A DNA stretch of 64,000 bases from Methylocella tundrae (GCF_038024855.1 NZ_CP139089.1:1984001-2048000); one strand, 5' to 3'; shown: positions 26,419 to 35,538, counted from the stretch's first letter. A program made the numbers and translations. The notes: generated from the letters alone by a model not told the origin.

Positions 26419-27474
26419 TCATTCCGCCGCCAAAGCATCCCCGCCGCCTGGCCGCGCATAGGGCGCCCTGTCATTCTGTGGATGCGCCACCGTCTCCCCT
26501 GGCGCCGAACGCCGCGCATAACGCTGGGCAAGAATCGCACAGGCAAAGAGTTGGACCTGATGGAACAGCATCAAAGGCAACACGAGAAGGCCGAGCGCCT
26601 GGCCGGGAAACAGGATGTTCGCCATCGGAATGCCGCTCGCCATGCTCTTTTTTGAGCCGCAGAAAACAATGGCGATCTCGTCCTCTTTCGAAAAACCAAG
26701 GCGGCGGCTGGCGAAGGTCGTGATCAGCAGCACTGCGAAAAGAATCAAGAGATCGAGCGCCAGAACGAGCGCGAGGCTCTGCCAGCTCAGCTGCGACCAG
26801 ACGCCCGCCACCATGCCTTCGCTAAAGGCGGCATAGACGATCAACAGGATTGAGCCGCGATCGACGACAGAGGTCAGGCTCTTGTGCGCGCTCAGCCATC
26901 GGCCGATCCAGGGGCGCAGAAACTGTCCCGCCGCGAACGGTAGAAGGAGTTGCAATGCGACGTCTTCCAGCGCCTCAAGGCTGAAGCCCGGACCGTGCGA
27001 ACTCAAAAGGAAAGCGACGAGAGCCGGCGTCATAACGATGCCGAAGAGATTGGAGGCGGAAGCACTGCACAGCGCCGCCGGCACATTGCCCCGCGCGATT
27101 GACGTAAAGGCGATTGACGACTGGATCGTCGACGGGAGGACGCAGACATACATGAGCCCGATCGCGAGATCGGCCGGCAGCCACGGACGCGCCACTGCTA
27201 CGACCGCCAGTCCGATCAGCGGGAAAAGGATGAAGGTTGAGCTGAAAACCAGCGATTGCAGCCGCCAGTGCATGAGGCCCTCCGCCACCGCCTCCGGCGA
27301 CAGTCGCGCGCCATAGAGAAAGAACAGCAGCGCGACGACGCCGTAAACCGCATAATGCATCGCCTCCGCGCCGATGCCGCGCGCCGGGATCGCCGCTGCG
27401 AGCGCCACCGTTCCGATCAGCATGAGCAGATAGGGATCAATCCCAAAACGAGACAGAATTTTGCGGCCGATCAT
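26419..27474 (-). CDS. SBF-like (bile acid:sodium symporter family) transporter
   Basis: A 351-residue membrane protein with about ten hydrophobic segments, of the YfeH/PA2026 branch of the SBF family. Typical segments are LLFFLYGARLSPEAVAEG, VLPSTIQSSIAFTSIARGNVPAALCSASASN and CGSKKSMASGIPMANILFP. The last is the conserved second-crossover region. The natural substrate of this branch is not established. It is divergent from a LysR gene 114 bp away, the usual arrangement for a regulated permease. Confidence 0.88.
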   Translation of the reverse strand: MIGRKILSRFGIDPYLLMLIGTVALAAAIPARGIGAEAMHYAVYGVVALLFFLYGARLSPEAVAEGLMHWRLQSLVFSSTFILFPLIGLAVVAVARPWLPADLAIGLMYVCVLPSTIQSSIAFTSIARGNVPAALCSASASNLFGIVMTPALVAFLLSSHGPGFSLEALEDVALQLLLPFAAGQFLRPWIGRWLSAHKSLTSVVDRGSILLIVYAAFSEGMVAGVWSQLSWQSLALVLALDLLILFAVLLITTFASRRLGFSKEDEIAIVFCGSKKSMASGIPMANILFPGQALGLLVLPLMLFHQVQLFACAILAQRYARRSAPGETVAHPQNDRAPYARPGGGDALAAE

Positions 27475-27588
27475 CTCGAAACCCTGGCTACACCCATTCT
27501 TTTATCTAGCACGGCCTTCGTTATGACGATATATGATAAATTAAATAATAGTATTTCGATATCGCAATAACCGGTCCCAGAATCCAGC
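27475..27588. promoter_or_regulatory. Divergent promoter region of SBF transporter and LysR
   Basis: This 114-bp gap is AT-rich around 27520-27570 (ATATATGATAAATTAAATAATAG), unlike its surroundings. CGATAT occurs on both sides of that core (27527 and 27558), a plausible LysR binding layout. No exact T-N11-A site was fixed. Confidence 0.4.
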
Positions 27589-28458
27589 ATGCGTGACCTG
27601 ATTGATCCCGTTCTTCTGCGCAGCCTCGTCGCCGTCGCCGAAACCAAGAGCTTCACTTTGGCGGCTCAGCAGTTGGGCGTCAGTCAATCGACTGTCAGCC
27701 AACATATATCGCGGCTCGAGCAGAGAACAGACCGCCGCCTGTTGTCGCGGGACACGCATTCTGTCGCGCTCACGCCAGACGGAGACGCCGTCCTGCCTTT
27801 TGCGCGGCAAGCGCTGGAGGCGAATGCGCGCATCGAGGGGGTTTTGACCGGCTCCATTCTCCGCGGGCATGTCCGCTTCGGCGCCTCCGAGGATTTCGTC
27901 TTTTCCGCCCTGCCCGACGTGCTCGCGGAATTCACAAAGAAGCATAACGCGGTCGATCTTGAACTCACGGTCGGCCTCAGCGGCATCCTTTATGAACGCT
28001 ATGACGCGGGCGACCTCGATCTCATCTTCGTCAAGCGGCGGCGAGGCGACGAGCGCGGCCGCTCGGCCTGGCGCGAGGATCTTGCCTGGATCGGCCGGCC
28101 TGGGCTTCATCTGGCCGCAGATGCGCCGCTGCCGCTCATTCTTTTTCCGCCGCCGAGCATTACCCGCGCGAGAGCTCTCGAGGCTCTCGAAATTGCGAAA
28201 CAGTCCTGGCGCGTCGTCTGCACCAGCGATAGCCTCAGCGGGATCAGGGCCGCGGCGCTCGCAGGGCTCGGCGTCGCCGCCCACTCCACGCGGCTGATAC
28301 CCCAGGGGCTTGGCCCGCTCGCCGCGTCGCGTCATCTGCCGCCCCTCGGACAAATCGAATTCGTCGTGGTCGGAGGCGGCGCCGGGAACGACGCCGCCAA
28401 TGCGCTGGCGGCGGCGATCCTCTCGAACGCCGGCCGTATCCGGATAGCTGCGAGCTAG
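27589..28458 (+). CDS. LysR-family transcriptional regulator
   Basis: 289 residues with an N-terminal HTH (LLRSLVAVAETKSFTLAAQQLGVSQSTVSQHISRLEQ) and an effector domain. A likely target is the divergent SBF transporter. The stop overlaps the convergent DUF1236 gene stop inside a shared CTAG. The effector is not readable. Confidence 0.92.
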   Translation: MRDLIDPVLLRSLVAVAETKSFTLAAQQLGVSQSTVSQHISRLEQRTDRRLLSRDTHSVALTPDGDAVLPFARQALEANARIEGVLTGSILRGHVRFGASEDFVFSALPDVLAEFTKKHNAVDLELTVGLSGILYERYDAGDLDLIFVKRRRGDERGRSAWREDLAWIGRPGLHLAADAPLPLILFPPPSITRARALEALEIAKQSWRVVCTSDSLSGIRAAALAGLGVAAHSTRLIPQGLGPLAASRHLPPLGQIEFVVVGGGAGNDAANALAAAILSNAGRIRIAAS

Positions 28459-28871
28459 TCGATCACCTCGACAACACGCCGCGTCCGCGGGTCGACCAGA
28501 ACCGGCCGGTCGTTGACGACTGTGTACCGGTATCCTCTTACGTGATACTCAGCCGGGACATCGTAATAGGTGACGCCCTCCTCTGGAAGAACGGCGCCGA
28601 CGCGCACATCGTCGTCGTAGCGATACGACGGCACACGCTCATGCTCCACATAGGTGCGGAAACGCGGCCTATCGTCGACGCCCAGAATGCCGCCAACGAC
28701 GCCCGTCGCTGCGCCAACAGCGCCGCCAACGACAGCCCCGACCGGACCTGCGGCGTCGCCGCCCTGCTCAGCTCCATGTTCGGCGCCCCGGACGAGCCCT
28801 TGCGCCTGGGCCGATCCCGCGGAGAGTGTTGCCGCCGCGAAGGCGCAAATAATCAGTTTATGAGATGACAT
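28455..28871 (-). CDS. DUF1236-domain secreted protein
   Basis: A 138-residue protein with a Sec signal (MSSHKLIICAFAAATLSAGSAQAQ), a Gly/Ala/Val-rich hydrophobic stretch (GPVGAVVGGAVGAATGVVGGILG) and a C-terminal DUF1236-like part (VPAEYHVRGYRYTVVNDRPVLVDPRTRRVV). DUF1236 proteins are common small envelope proteins of Hyphomicrobiales, without a known function. Confidence 0.82.
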   Translation of the reverse strand: MSSHKLIICAFAAATLSAGSAQAQGLVRGAEHGAEQGGDAAGPVGAVVGGAVGAATGVVGGILGVDDRPRFRTYVEHERVPSYRYDDDVRVGAVLPEEGVTYYDVPAEYHVRGYRYTVVNDRPVLVDPRTRRVVEVID

Positions 28872-28907
28872 GGGGACCTCTTATCATAAAAATAAATCTG
28901 CCTTCGT

Positions 28908-29141
28908 TCAGCAATTCGATTTGGTCTTCGAGACACTGTCACCGTTTTCGTCAGTCTTCGTGACAGTTTTGCTCGAACATCCGGCGTCGCCGCGGGTGCA
29001 TACCCGATCATTGGCGTCGTCATCCGCGCTACGATGCTGAATTATCGTCCTGTCCGCGTCTGGACCGTCTTTTTGAATAACTGTCGTGTCCTGCGCAAAA
29101 GCTGCGCCTGAGACAAATTCACCGCCGGAACGCACGAGCAT
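28908..29141 (-). CDS. Small Cys-containing protein with weak export signal
   Basis: 77 residues starting MLVRSGGEFVSGAAFAQD. The GAAFAQD part looks like a signal-peptidase site, but the hydrophobic core is missing, so the 5' end may be damaged or the start misplaced. The rest is polar with three Cys (VCTRGDAGC and the C-terminal NC) and a Lys/Asp/Thr repeat-like end. The frame stays open to 29225, overlapping the extensin-like gene. Function unknown. Confidence 0.45.
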   Translation of the reverse strand: MLVRSGGEFVSGAAFAQDTTVIQKDGPDADRTIIQHRSADDDANDRVCTRGDAGCSSKTVTKTDENGDSVSKTKSNC

Positions 29142-29188
29142 CGACCCGGTTCCGCCTCTCGCGGGCGCCGCCGGCGCGATTGCGCCAG

Positions 29189-30202
29189 TCAGCGCCGCTG
29201 TGGAATCGAGGATGTCAGATCCCACTCGGAGGGGCTTCCCTCCGGAACCGAAGCGGCTGGGAGCGGCGCGGACGCCGGCGCGTAGGCTCTCACCGTTGAG
29301 GGACGCGTCATCGGAATTGGAGCCGGCGGCTTCATCGCCGAGGTAAAATACTGGTCCGGAATGCGCGCCGTCGGACCCGGCCCCGGTCCCACCTGCAAAA
29401 TATCGCTTTGCAAGGCGCGAGCGTCATCTTTCAAGACCTTGTTCTGCGCCGTATCGATCTCTTCGTCGAGATCCGGCGCATCCGGCAGGCCGTCCGGGGG
29501 CAGCGCCGGCGTCGGGTTTGGCCGCAGGAGGGGCTTGCAGATCCGCCGCAGCCCGGTCGACGAATTGCCATGCATGGCGAGATCGACATGGATGTGATTG
29601 TAGTGGAACACATTGGCGCCCGGCCCCAGCACCGTGGTGAAATGCGCGCAGGCGCCCATATGGACATCCTGCAAAAAGGCGCGGGTCTGATCGTCGCCGC
29701 GTGTCCAGTCGCGCACGATCGAAATCTCGCGGCCGTCGGCGAGGCGGAATCCGCCGACGTCGATGGCGTTGCCGAAGGCATGTTCGGAGATGCGCGCGCC
29801 GGGAATGCCGTTCATGCCGCGGCAGCTATAGGCGCCCATGCCGATGATTTCGACGACCCTTTGCCCGAAACGCGCCTCGGCCGTCGGCTGCACCACATCG
29901 CGCAGCCATTCATTCAGCGCCGCAACCATCGGGCAATCGAGCGTATAGGGGGCGTTGAAGCCGACCGCGCCATCCTCGAGGGCCGTCACCCTTAAAGGCC
30001 GCGTCAGCCCGCAAATGCCGGGACCGTCGATTTCGCGCGCCGGCTGGACATAGGCCGAGAGCTGGAACGGTCTTTGCGCGAAACAGGCGTTTTCCGCCTG
30101 CGCGCGCCAAGGCGGGCGTCGCGCCCCAACGTAATTGGAGCACCCCGCCAGCGTTCCAAAGAGCGCCCCGATGAGGACAAATGGCAAGATGCGACGCGCC
30201 AT
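29189..30202 (-). CDS. Extensin-like C-terminal domain lipoprotein
   Basis: 337 residues. A lipoprotein signal ends in LAGC. The extensin-like domain runs from about residue 60 to 230, with DCPMVAALNEWL, SCRGMNGIPGARISEHAFGNAIDVGGF and HYNHIHVDLAMHG. The SEHAFGNAIDVGGF and HIHVD motifs resemble LAS/D-Ala-D-Ala metallopeptidases (H-x6-D and H-x-H), so peptidoglycan hydrolysis is plausible but unproven. The C-terminal third is Pro-rich. Confidence 0.88.
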   Translation of the reverse strand: MARRILPFVLIGALFGTLAGCSNYVGARRPPWRAQAENACFAQRPFQLSAYVQPAREIDGPGICGLTRPLRVTALEDGAVGFNAPYTLDCPMVAALNEWLRDVVQPTAEARFGQRVVEIIGMGAYSCRGMNGIPGARISEHAFGNAIDVGGFRLADGREISIVRDWTRGDDQTRAFLQDVHMGACAHFTTVLGPGANVFHYNHIHVDLAMHGNSSTGLRRICKPLLRPNPTPALPPDGLPDAPDLDEEIDTAQNKVLKDDARALQSDILQVGPGPGPTARIPDQYFTSAMKPPAPIPMTRPSTVRAYAPASAPLPAASVPEGSPSEWDLTSSIPQRR

Positions 30203-30296
30203 CGCGTAAAGATGAGCGCGAATCTTTAAGCGGTGCTAAAGCATCGCGGTTAATGGATGCTGAATTGATCGCGGCGCAAGCCTAAGGAGAGAAGCC

Positions 30297-30719
30297 GTGG
30301 CGCGGATCGAAGCAACGCCGCATGTCTCGATCGACGAGGCCGAAATCGGCCTGACCTTCGTGCGGTCGAGCGGCCCCGGCGGACAGAATGTCAATAAGGT
30401 CGAGACGGCCGCGCAGCTGCGTTTTGACGTCGAGAACTCGCCCTCGCTCGAACCCGCCGTCAAGCGCCGCCTGCTGCGCCTCGCCGGGGCGCGCGCCACG
30501 AAGGACGGCGCGATCGTGATCTTTGCGCAAAATTTCCGCTCGCAGGAGCTGAACCGCAAGGACGCCATCGCGCGGCTTGTCGCGCTGATCGCCGCGGCGG
30601 CGGAGCGGCCGAAATTTCGCGTCAAGACGCGCCCCAGTCTTGCGGCGAAAAGACGCCGCGTCGACACGAAGGTGCAGCGCGGCGAAACCAAAAAACTGCG
30701 GCGCGGGCCTTCCGAATAG
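30297..30719 (+). CDS. arfB: Alternative ribosome-rescue factor (peptidyl-tRNA hydrolase)
   Basis: A 140-residue class I release-factor-like protein with the catalytic GGQ in SSGPGGQNVNKVETA and a basic C-terminal tail (KRRRVDTKVQRGETKKLRRG) that in ArfB/YaeJ enters the mRNA channel of stalled ribosomes. It lacks the codon-recognition domain. The start is GTG 30297 with AAGGAG upstream. Confidence 0.94.
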   Translation: MARIEATPHVSIDEAEIGLTFVRSSGPGGQNVNKVETAAQLRFDVENSPSLEPAVKRRLLRLAGARATKDGAIVIFAQNFRSQELNRKDAIARLVALIAAAAERPKFRVKTRPSLAAKRRRVDTKVQRGETKKLRRGPSE

Positions 30720-30737
30720 AAAGCCCCCGCGCAAAAA

Positions 30738-30761
30738 TAAGGCGCCGCGAAGGGCGCCTTA
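30738..30761. terminator. Hairpin between convergent arfB and DUF2852 genes
   Basis: TAAGGCGCC, loop GCGAAG, GGCGCCTTA form a 9-bp perfect stem between two convergent genes. An A-rich stretch on the left supplies a U tract for the minus-strand transcript, so it probably serves both directions. Confidence 0.7.
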
Positions 30762-30764
30762 AAT

Positions 30765-31328
30765 TCAGATCGAAGTCGTGCCTTGCTGGTTGCGCCGCTC
30801 CTGCATGAAGCGGTCGAACTCCTCGCGATCGCGCGCATGGCGGAGGTTCTCTAAAAACTCCGCGAATTCGCGCTCGGCGGCGACGAGCTTGCGGCGCTCC
30901 TCTTCGAGGCGGGCGAGTTCGCCCTCGCGCCATTCATCGAAAGCGCGGTTGCCGCTGGAGCCAAACCCGGCGTTGCGCCAGCTGCGCGCGGCAAAGCCCC
31001 GCCCTTGAGAGGCGCAGGCGCCAAAGCTCCAATTGGAGGCGCCTTCCCATTTTTCGCGCGTGAAGGAGAAAAGATCCCCCTCATAGCCGCTTTTCTTCTG
31101 CCAGAACTTCCAGGCGATGACGGCAAGTCCGAGCGGCCAATAGAGTGCGAAGCCGGCGACCATCGCCGCTATTTCCAGCGGCCTCCAGCTGCGTCCGCCG
31201 CAAGAGCGCCGCGCCGCGGCGGCGCTCGACCGATTGAAGCCGGGATCAAAAGGCTTTCCCATGTCTGGGCTCATCTTCAAAGCTCCCTGTTCGCCGGACG
31301 CCGCAACGAAAGGGGCCGGTGACGACAT
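30765..31328 (-). CDS. DUF2852 membrane protein
   Basis: 187 residues with a central hydrophobic pair (RPLEIAAMVAGFALYWPLGLAVIAWKFW), an Arg/Asn/Ser-rich region (SGNRAFDEWREGELARLEEERRKL) and a charged coiled-coil-like tail. This matches the DUF2852 family of Hyphomicrobiales, whose function is unknown. It is convergent with arfB. Confidence 0.82.
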   Translation of the reverse strand: MSSPAPFVAASGEQGALKMSPDMGKPFDPGFNRSSAAAARRSCGGRSWRPLEIAAMVAGFALYWPLGLAVIAWKFWQKKSGYEGDLFSFTREKWEGASNWSFGACASQGRGFAARSWRNAGFGSSGNRAFDEWREGELARLEEERRKLVAAEREFAEFLENLRHARDREEFDRFMQERRNQQGTTSI

Positions 31329-31395
31329 AGATGTAAGGAGCTTTTTTATTTCGTCGAGCTGCGCCGCGCGAAATTAATGTTTCTGCCCGTAAAGC

Positions 31396-32187
31396 TCACG
31401 CCTGCTTGATCAGCGCCAGCAAAGCGCGCTGGATCACGTCATTGCCGGCGCAGACCGAGCCCTTGCCCAGCATGTCCACGCCGCCGTCGGCGTCGGTGAC
31501 GAAGCCGCCCGCCTCCTTGATCATGATGATCCCGGCGGCCATGTCCCAGGACTTCAGGCCGCGCTCCCAGAAGCCGTCATAATTGCCGGCGGCGACATAG
31601 CAGAGATCCAGCGCCGCCGAGCCGAGACGGCGGACATTGCCGGCCTTCGCCATGACGGCGGCGAGTTCCGTCTTGAATTGCGCGTGGCCGTCCGCCTTGC
31701 CCAGATGCGGCACGCCGCAGCCGATCAGCGCATCGGAAAGGTCCCGGCGCGCGGCGACGCGCAGGCGCCGGTTGTTGAGATAAGCGCCCTGCCCTTTTTC
31801 GGCGATGAACATATCGTCATTGGCCGGATTATAGACGAGGCCCGCGACGATCTGGCCTTCCCGCACAAGCCCGATCGAAATGCCGAAGATCGGCAGGCCG
31901 TGCAGAAAATTTGTGGTGCCGTCGAGCGGGTCGATGATCCAGGTGTGGCTCTTGTCCGACCCTTCGATCTCGCCGCTTTCCTCGAGGATAAAGCCATAGC
32001 CGGGGCGGGCTTTCGCCAGTTCCTCATAGAGCACTTTTTCGGCGCGCTTGTCGGCGGCGGTGACGAAATCGCCCGGCCCCTTGACCGAGACCTGCAGATT
32101 CTCGACTTCGCCGAAGTCACGCTTCAGGCCGCGCCCCGCCTTGATGGCGGCGGCGGTCATCACATTCATAAGAGCGGATCGGATCAT
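31396..32187 (-). CDS. suhB: Inositol monophosphatase family protein
   Basis: A 263-residue Mg-dependent phosphatase with the metal-binding motifs [25 protein letters not shown] and [15 protein letters not shown]. It hydrolyses inositol-1-phosphate or related sugar phosphates; the SuhB name is by similarity only. It overlaps the efp stop as ATGA, so the two are co-translated, a pairing seen in several alphaproteobacteria. Confidence 0.92.
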   Translation of the reverse strand: MIRSALMNVMTAAAIKAGRGLKRDFGEVENLQVSVKGPGDFVTAADKRAEKVLYEELAKARPGYGFILEESGEIEGSDKSHTWIIDPLDGTTNFLHGLPIFGISIGLVREGQIVAGLVYNPANDDMFIAEKGQGAYLNNRRLRVAARRDLSDALIGCGVPHLGKADGHAQFKTELAAVMAKAGNVRRLGSAALDLCYVAAGNYDGFWERGLKSWDMAAGIIMIKEAGGFVTDADGGVDMLGKGSVCAGNDVIQRALLALIKQA

Positions 32188-32756
32188 TTCTCGTCAGCCC
32201 TGCGCATGTAAGTGACTTCATTGGTGTCGACGACGATTTTTTCGCCGCTCGCGATGAAGGGCGGCACCAGCACGCGCAGGCCATTTTCCAGCACGGCGGA
32301 TTTATAGGACGAGGCGGCCGTCTGGCCGCGCACGACCGGGTCCGCCTCGACGATCTGCAAGGTGACATAGGCCGGCAGCCGGATCGAGATCGGGCGCGCC
32401 TCATGCATCTGAAGCGTGACCTTCATGCCGTCCTGCAAAAAGGCGGCGCGCTCGCCGATCCAGTCCTTGGCGAGCTCGATCTGCTCATAGCTTTCAAGGT
32501 CCATGAACACGAGGTTTTCGCCCTCGGCGTAGAGATAACTAAAATCCTTGAGCTCAAGGTCGATCGCCTCGACGGTCTCGTCGGCGCGGAAGCGCTCGTT
32601 CAGCTTGCGGCCGTCGATCAGGTTTTTGAGCTCCACCTGATTGAAGGCGCCGCCCTTGCCGGGTTTTACGGCGTTGGTTTTGACGGCGACCCAAAGCCCG
32701 CCGTCATGCTCGATGACGGCGCCGGGCGCAATCTGGTTTCCATTGATTTTGGGCAT
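32184..32756 (-). CDS. efp: Translation elongation factor P
   Basis: A 190-residue factor that relieves stalling at polyproline. KOW-like domain I carries the loop [13 protein letters not shown], where the Lys would be the site for beta-lysylation if EpmA is present. Two OB domains follow, ending [23 protein letters not shown] 32756 ([12 protein letters not shown]) is the family start; a frame extension to 32777 is not needed. Confidence 0.95.
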   Translation of the reverse strand: MPKINGNQIAPGAVIEHDGGLWVAVKTNAVKPGKGGAFNQVELKNLIDGRKLNERFRADETVEAIDLELKDFSYLYAEGENLVFMDLESYEQIELAKDWIGERAAFLQDGMKVTLQMHEARPISIRLPAYVTLQIVEADPVVRGQTAASSYKSAVLENGLRVLVPPFIASGEKIVVDTNEVTYMRRADEK

Positions 32757-32900
32757 TTGATTTTTTGGCTCCGGCAACGGCGCGCGATGCGGGTTTGTAA
32801 GGCGTGCGCTTCAATGCCTGCCGGGCAGCGATGCGTCAACCGCCCGGTCGGCGGGTTAGGACGCGAGTTGAAAAGGATCGTGACAGGTTTCGCCGCTTAG

Positions 32901-32914
32901 TGTAACATGTTACA
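32901..32914. promoter_or_regulatory. Perfect palindrome upstream of mazEF
   Basis: TGTAACATGTTACA, a 14-bp perfect palindrome 20 bp before the mazE start. This is the usual place for toxin-antitoxin autoregulation, where MazE-MazF binds its own promoter. Confidence 0.65.
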
Positions 32915-32934
32915 GAGACTCAGGGGTTCTCAGG

Positions 32935-33171
32935 ATGCCGCGTCGACCGAGGCAGTTAAGTCCAGCGCCGCCGCAAAAGCGCATGGCGAGTTATCGCCAG
33001 AGGATGCGGGCGGCGGGTCTGCGCCCCGTGCAAATCTGGGCGCCGGACAGCCGCGCCCCCGATTTTGCCGAAAAATGCCGCGCTCAGGCGCGCGCCGTCG
33101 CCGCCAGCGATCCGGCTGGCGATGAGATCATGCGCTTTGTCGCCAGCGTCTATGAATGGCCCGAGCCGTAA
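32935..33171 (+). CDS. mazE: MazE-type antitoxin (DUF3018 family)
   Basis: 78 residues with QKRMASYRQRMRAAGLRPVQIWAPDSRAPDFAEKCRAQARAV, the DUF3018/antitoxin MazE pattern: a short DNA-binding N-terminus and a helix predicted to wrap the toxin. The last base of its stop is the first base of the mazF ATG. An internal ATG at 32983 is an alternative start. Confidence 0.85.
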   Translation: MPRRPRQLSPAPPQKRMASYRQRMRAAGLRPVQIWAPDSRAPDFAEKCRAQARAVAASDPAGDEIMRFVASVYEWPEP

Positions 33172-33497
33172 TGAAGCGCGGCCAATTCGTGGTCGTTGCG
33201 ACATCGGGCGATTACGGCAAGCCGCGTCCCGCGCTCGTCATGCAAAGTGATCTTTTCGCCGAACTGCCGTCCGCCATCATTTGTCCCTTGACGACGACGC
33301 TGCGCGACGATGCGGATTTGTTTCGGTTGGAAGTCTCGCCTTCCCCCCGAAATGGATTGCGAGAGATTTCTCAAATCGCGATCGACAAACTCACTGTCGT
33401 TCCCATCGCCAAGATCGGCGACGTGATCGGCCAAGCCGACGACGCCCTGCTCCTGCGCGTCAATCGCGCACTGGCGTTGTTTTTGGGAATTGTGTGA
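33171..33497 (+). CDS. mazF: MazF/PemK-type mRNA interferase toxin
   Basis: A 108-residue PemK/MazF endoribonuclease: MKRGQFVVVATSGDYGKPRPALVMQ is the classic N-terminal strand-loop (RGD/GKPRPALVVQ type), with ICPLTTT and ISQIAIDKLTVVP further on. It cleaves specific mRNA sequences when MazE is degraded. A frame extension upstream to 33156 overlaps mazE and is not used. The start is coupled to mazE by a TAATG overlap. Confidence 0.9.
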   Translation: MKRGQFVVVATSGDYGKPRPALVMQSDLFAELPSAIICPLTTTLRDDADLFRLEVSPSPRNGLREISQIAIDKLTVVPIAKIGDVIGQADDALLLRVNRALALFLGIV

Positions 33498-33692
33498 TTT
33501 TGCGGGCGGGGGCGGCATACGTTGAGTTTCCGTCATCGATGAGTTTTTTCTGCTTGATTGAACGCGCCGTTGCCGAGGTCACCCCATCGATCTTCACGGC
33601 TACGATGCACACAGAAATCGAAAGCACCGCCTTGACCATTGACAGTCTTTCTAAGCTTGGAACAAGGCGGCCGACTTCAAGTGGATTTTACT

Positions 33693-34997
33693 ATGCTTAG
33701 AACTAGTACCTTAGCGGACCTCGATGAGCTTATCCTTCTGTGCAGAGACGAGAAGTCTCGGCTCTACATCGAAGAGGCCGTGTCATGTTATCGCTCAGGA
33801 GCCTTTCGATCCGCAATCGTTTCCACATGGATCGCAGTCTGCTACGACATTATCGACAAGCTTAGAGAATTGGCGTTGGCCGGGGACAAGGCAGCCGAAC
33901 AACATTTGGAAAAAATTGAGAAAGCTCGTGTAAACGCAAATGTGTCTACCTCGCTCCAACTTGAGCGTGAGCTTATCGAGGTCGCTAAGAGCCAATTCGA
34001 CCTAATATCGCCGCTTGAATACGACGATTTGGTCAGGTTGCGCGATGATCGGAATCGATGCGCCCATCCGTCTCTCGTATCGGCGGATCAAGCTTTTGTT
34101 CCGCCGGGTGAATTGGCTCGCTTGCATATCCGTTCGGCGGTGGTTCATCTCTTGCAGCATCAGCCAGTTCAGGGGAAGTATGCCCTTGATCGGCTGTTGC
34201 GCCAGGTCGAATCTGAATATTTTCCTATTGATGTGGACAAGGCTCGATCCGTGTTTTCGAGCGGTCCTCTCAACAAACCACGTGAAACATTAGTTCGAAA
34301 TCTTATCGTAATCCTTCTCAAGCGGCTATTGCCGGCGCCAACTGACTACAATTTGGCGGCGCGCATGCGTACGGCTCTCCATGCAATCAGCCAATTACAG
34401 CATAATGTGTTCGACAAGGTGATTTGCGAAAGCCTGCCGCCGCTGATTCGCGGATTACCAGACAACAAGTTAATTGACGGCGTGTTGCTCATCGCCAAAG
34501 GAATTGGGCGCTGGCCTGCCATAGATATAGACGTGAGGACAAAAATTGAGATTTTTGTTCAGAATTTACCCACTTGTTACTTTATATATATAGACGATTT
34601 ACTAGATTATGAACCATTAAATAACTACGCAACTGCGAGGGTACAGATTTCCTCCAGAGATGAAATCATAGCCGCACCCTTCTTTTATCTCCCGCCAGCA
34701 GTAGCTGAAAAATATATCGAGCTTTATCTAAAAGTTAAAAACTATGCCGAAGCAAATCAATTCGGATCCGACATAGCTAATTGGCGTTATTTAGACTTTT
34801 CCGCAGATCAACAATTTCTAATTATTCGAGGGATTCAGCATAACTCACAAATACGTGAAAGCAAAGCGCTACCTAGCGTAATCGCAGCGTTGCGCAAAAG
34901 TAACAAGATCCCGGCGGAAGAATTCGATACCGTCCTAACTGAAAATAGCTTGAGTAAATATGTTACGCGGGCAAACCTAGAAGAGGATCAAGACTAA
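33693..34997 (+). CDS. AT-rich gene with HEPN-like N-terminal domain
   Basis: A 434-residue soluble protein in markedly more AT-rich DNA than its neighbours (for example TTTATATATATAGACG near 34581), so probably acquired. Residues 20-160 are helical and contain RDDRNRCAHPS (117-127). R120-x4-H125 is the catalytic pattern of HEPN ribonucleases found in toxins and abortive-infection proteins. The C-terminal 270 residues match nothing I recognise. It follows mazEF by about 195 bp and precedes a broken dnaN fragment. ATG 33693 is chosen; a TTG at 33639 or GTG at 33681 is possible. A defence role is inference. Confidence 0.65.
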   Translation: MLRTSTLADLDELILLCRDEKSRLYIEEAVSCYRSGAFRSAIVSTWIAVCYDIIDKLRELALAGDKAAEQHLEKIEKARVNANVSTSLQLERELIEVAKSQFDLISPLEYDDLVRLRDDRNRCAHPSLVSADQAFVPPGELARLHIRSAVVHLLQHQPVQGKYALDRLLRQVESEYFPIDVDKARSVFSSGPLNKPRETLVRNLIVILLKRLLPAPTDYNLAARMRTALHAISQLQHNVFDKVICESLPPLIRGLPDNKLIDGVLLIAKGIGRWPAIDIDVRTKIEIFVQNLPTCYFIYIDDLLDYEPLNNYATARVQISSRDEIIAAPFFYLPPAVAEKYIELYLKVKNYAEANQFGSDIANWRYLDFSADQQFLIIRGIQHNSQIRESKALPSVIAALRKSNKIPAEEFDTVLTENSLSKYVTRANLEEDQD

Positions 34998-35005
34998 CTA
35001 ATCCC

Positions 35006-35210
35006 TCACACCCGCATAGGCATCAGCGAATACGGGCGTTGAAGCCGATGTCGAGCGGCGTCGAGTCATCATCGACATCCAGCTCCTCCTACGCCGAACC
35101 TGAATCCGGGTTGGTCGCGGACAAAGTTAGCTTGCCGTCCGCCACCGCGAGCTTCACGGCGCGTCCGCGCCCGGAGGAAATCGTCGAGACGCGATCGACG
35201 GCGGCGGCGC
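35006..35210 (-). pseudogene. dnaN: Fragment of dnaN 3' end
   Basis: Reverse-strand similarity to the 3' part of the intact dnaN at 37684-38802. AAAVDRVSTISSxRGRAVKL and GKLTLSxTNPDSGSA are retained, and so is the terminal LMPMRV, but about 105 bp between FNAR and LMPMRV are missing and the joint is out of frame. There are many point differences, so it is not a fresh copy. It lies on the same strand as the real gene, on the other side of groESL. Confidence 0.85.
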
Positions 35211-35538
35211 ATGATGCGGCTTTCAGAGGCATGTGCTTCAATCCCTGCTGCGCGGCGACGGCATTCTGCCGCAAGGCGAGCAACTGAGCCGGCGCAACAC
35301 TGTGAGGGGCCGGCCGGACGAATCTTTCCGATTTGAGTCCTGATCCGATGAGCGTATGACCCTTGCAGCCATGCGGTCCGCGTATGGCGGCCGGAGTTGA
35401 AAGGCCGCGAGGCCGGTTCTATCTCCGGTCCGTTTTGGCGCTCCACGCAAGAGAGCGGCAAAGAGGCTTTCGGGTCTATCCGCCGCGGGATCTGTCCCAT
35501 CTGGCGATCCCGGCGGCCCGAAACAGGGAGGAAACGGC
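35211..35538. promoter_or_regulatory. Region upstream of groES
   Basis: A 328-bp gap with no convincing gene. It must contain the groESL promoter. No CIRCE element (TTAGCACTC-N9-GAGTGCTAA) is present, so control is probably by a heat-shock sigma factor; I could not fix the -35 and -10 boxes. Confidence 0.3.

Noticed and set aside
35211..35538. CIRCE element for groESL
   Set aside because: No TTAGCACTC/GAGTGCTAA pair is present.
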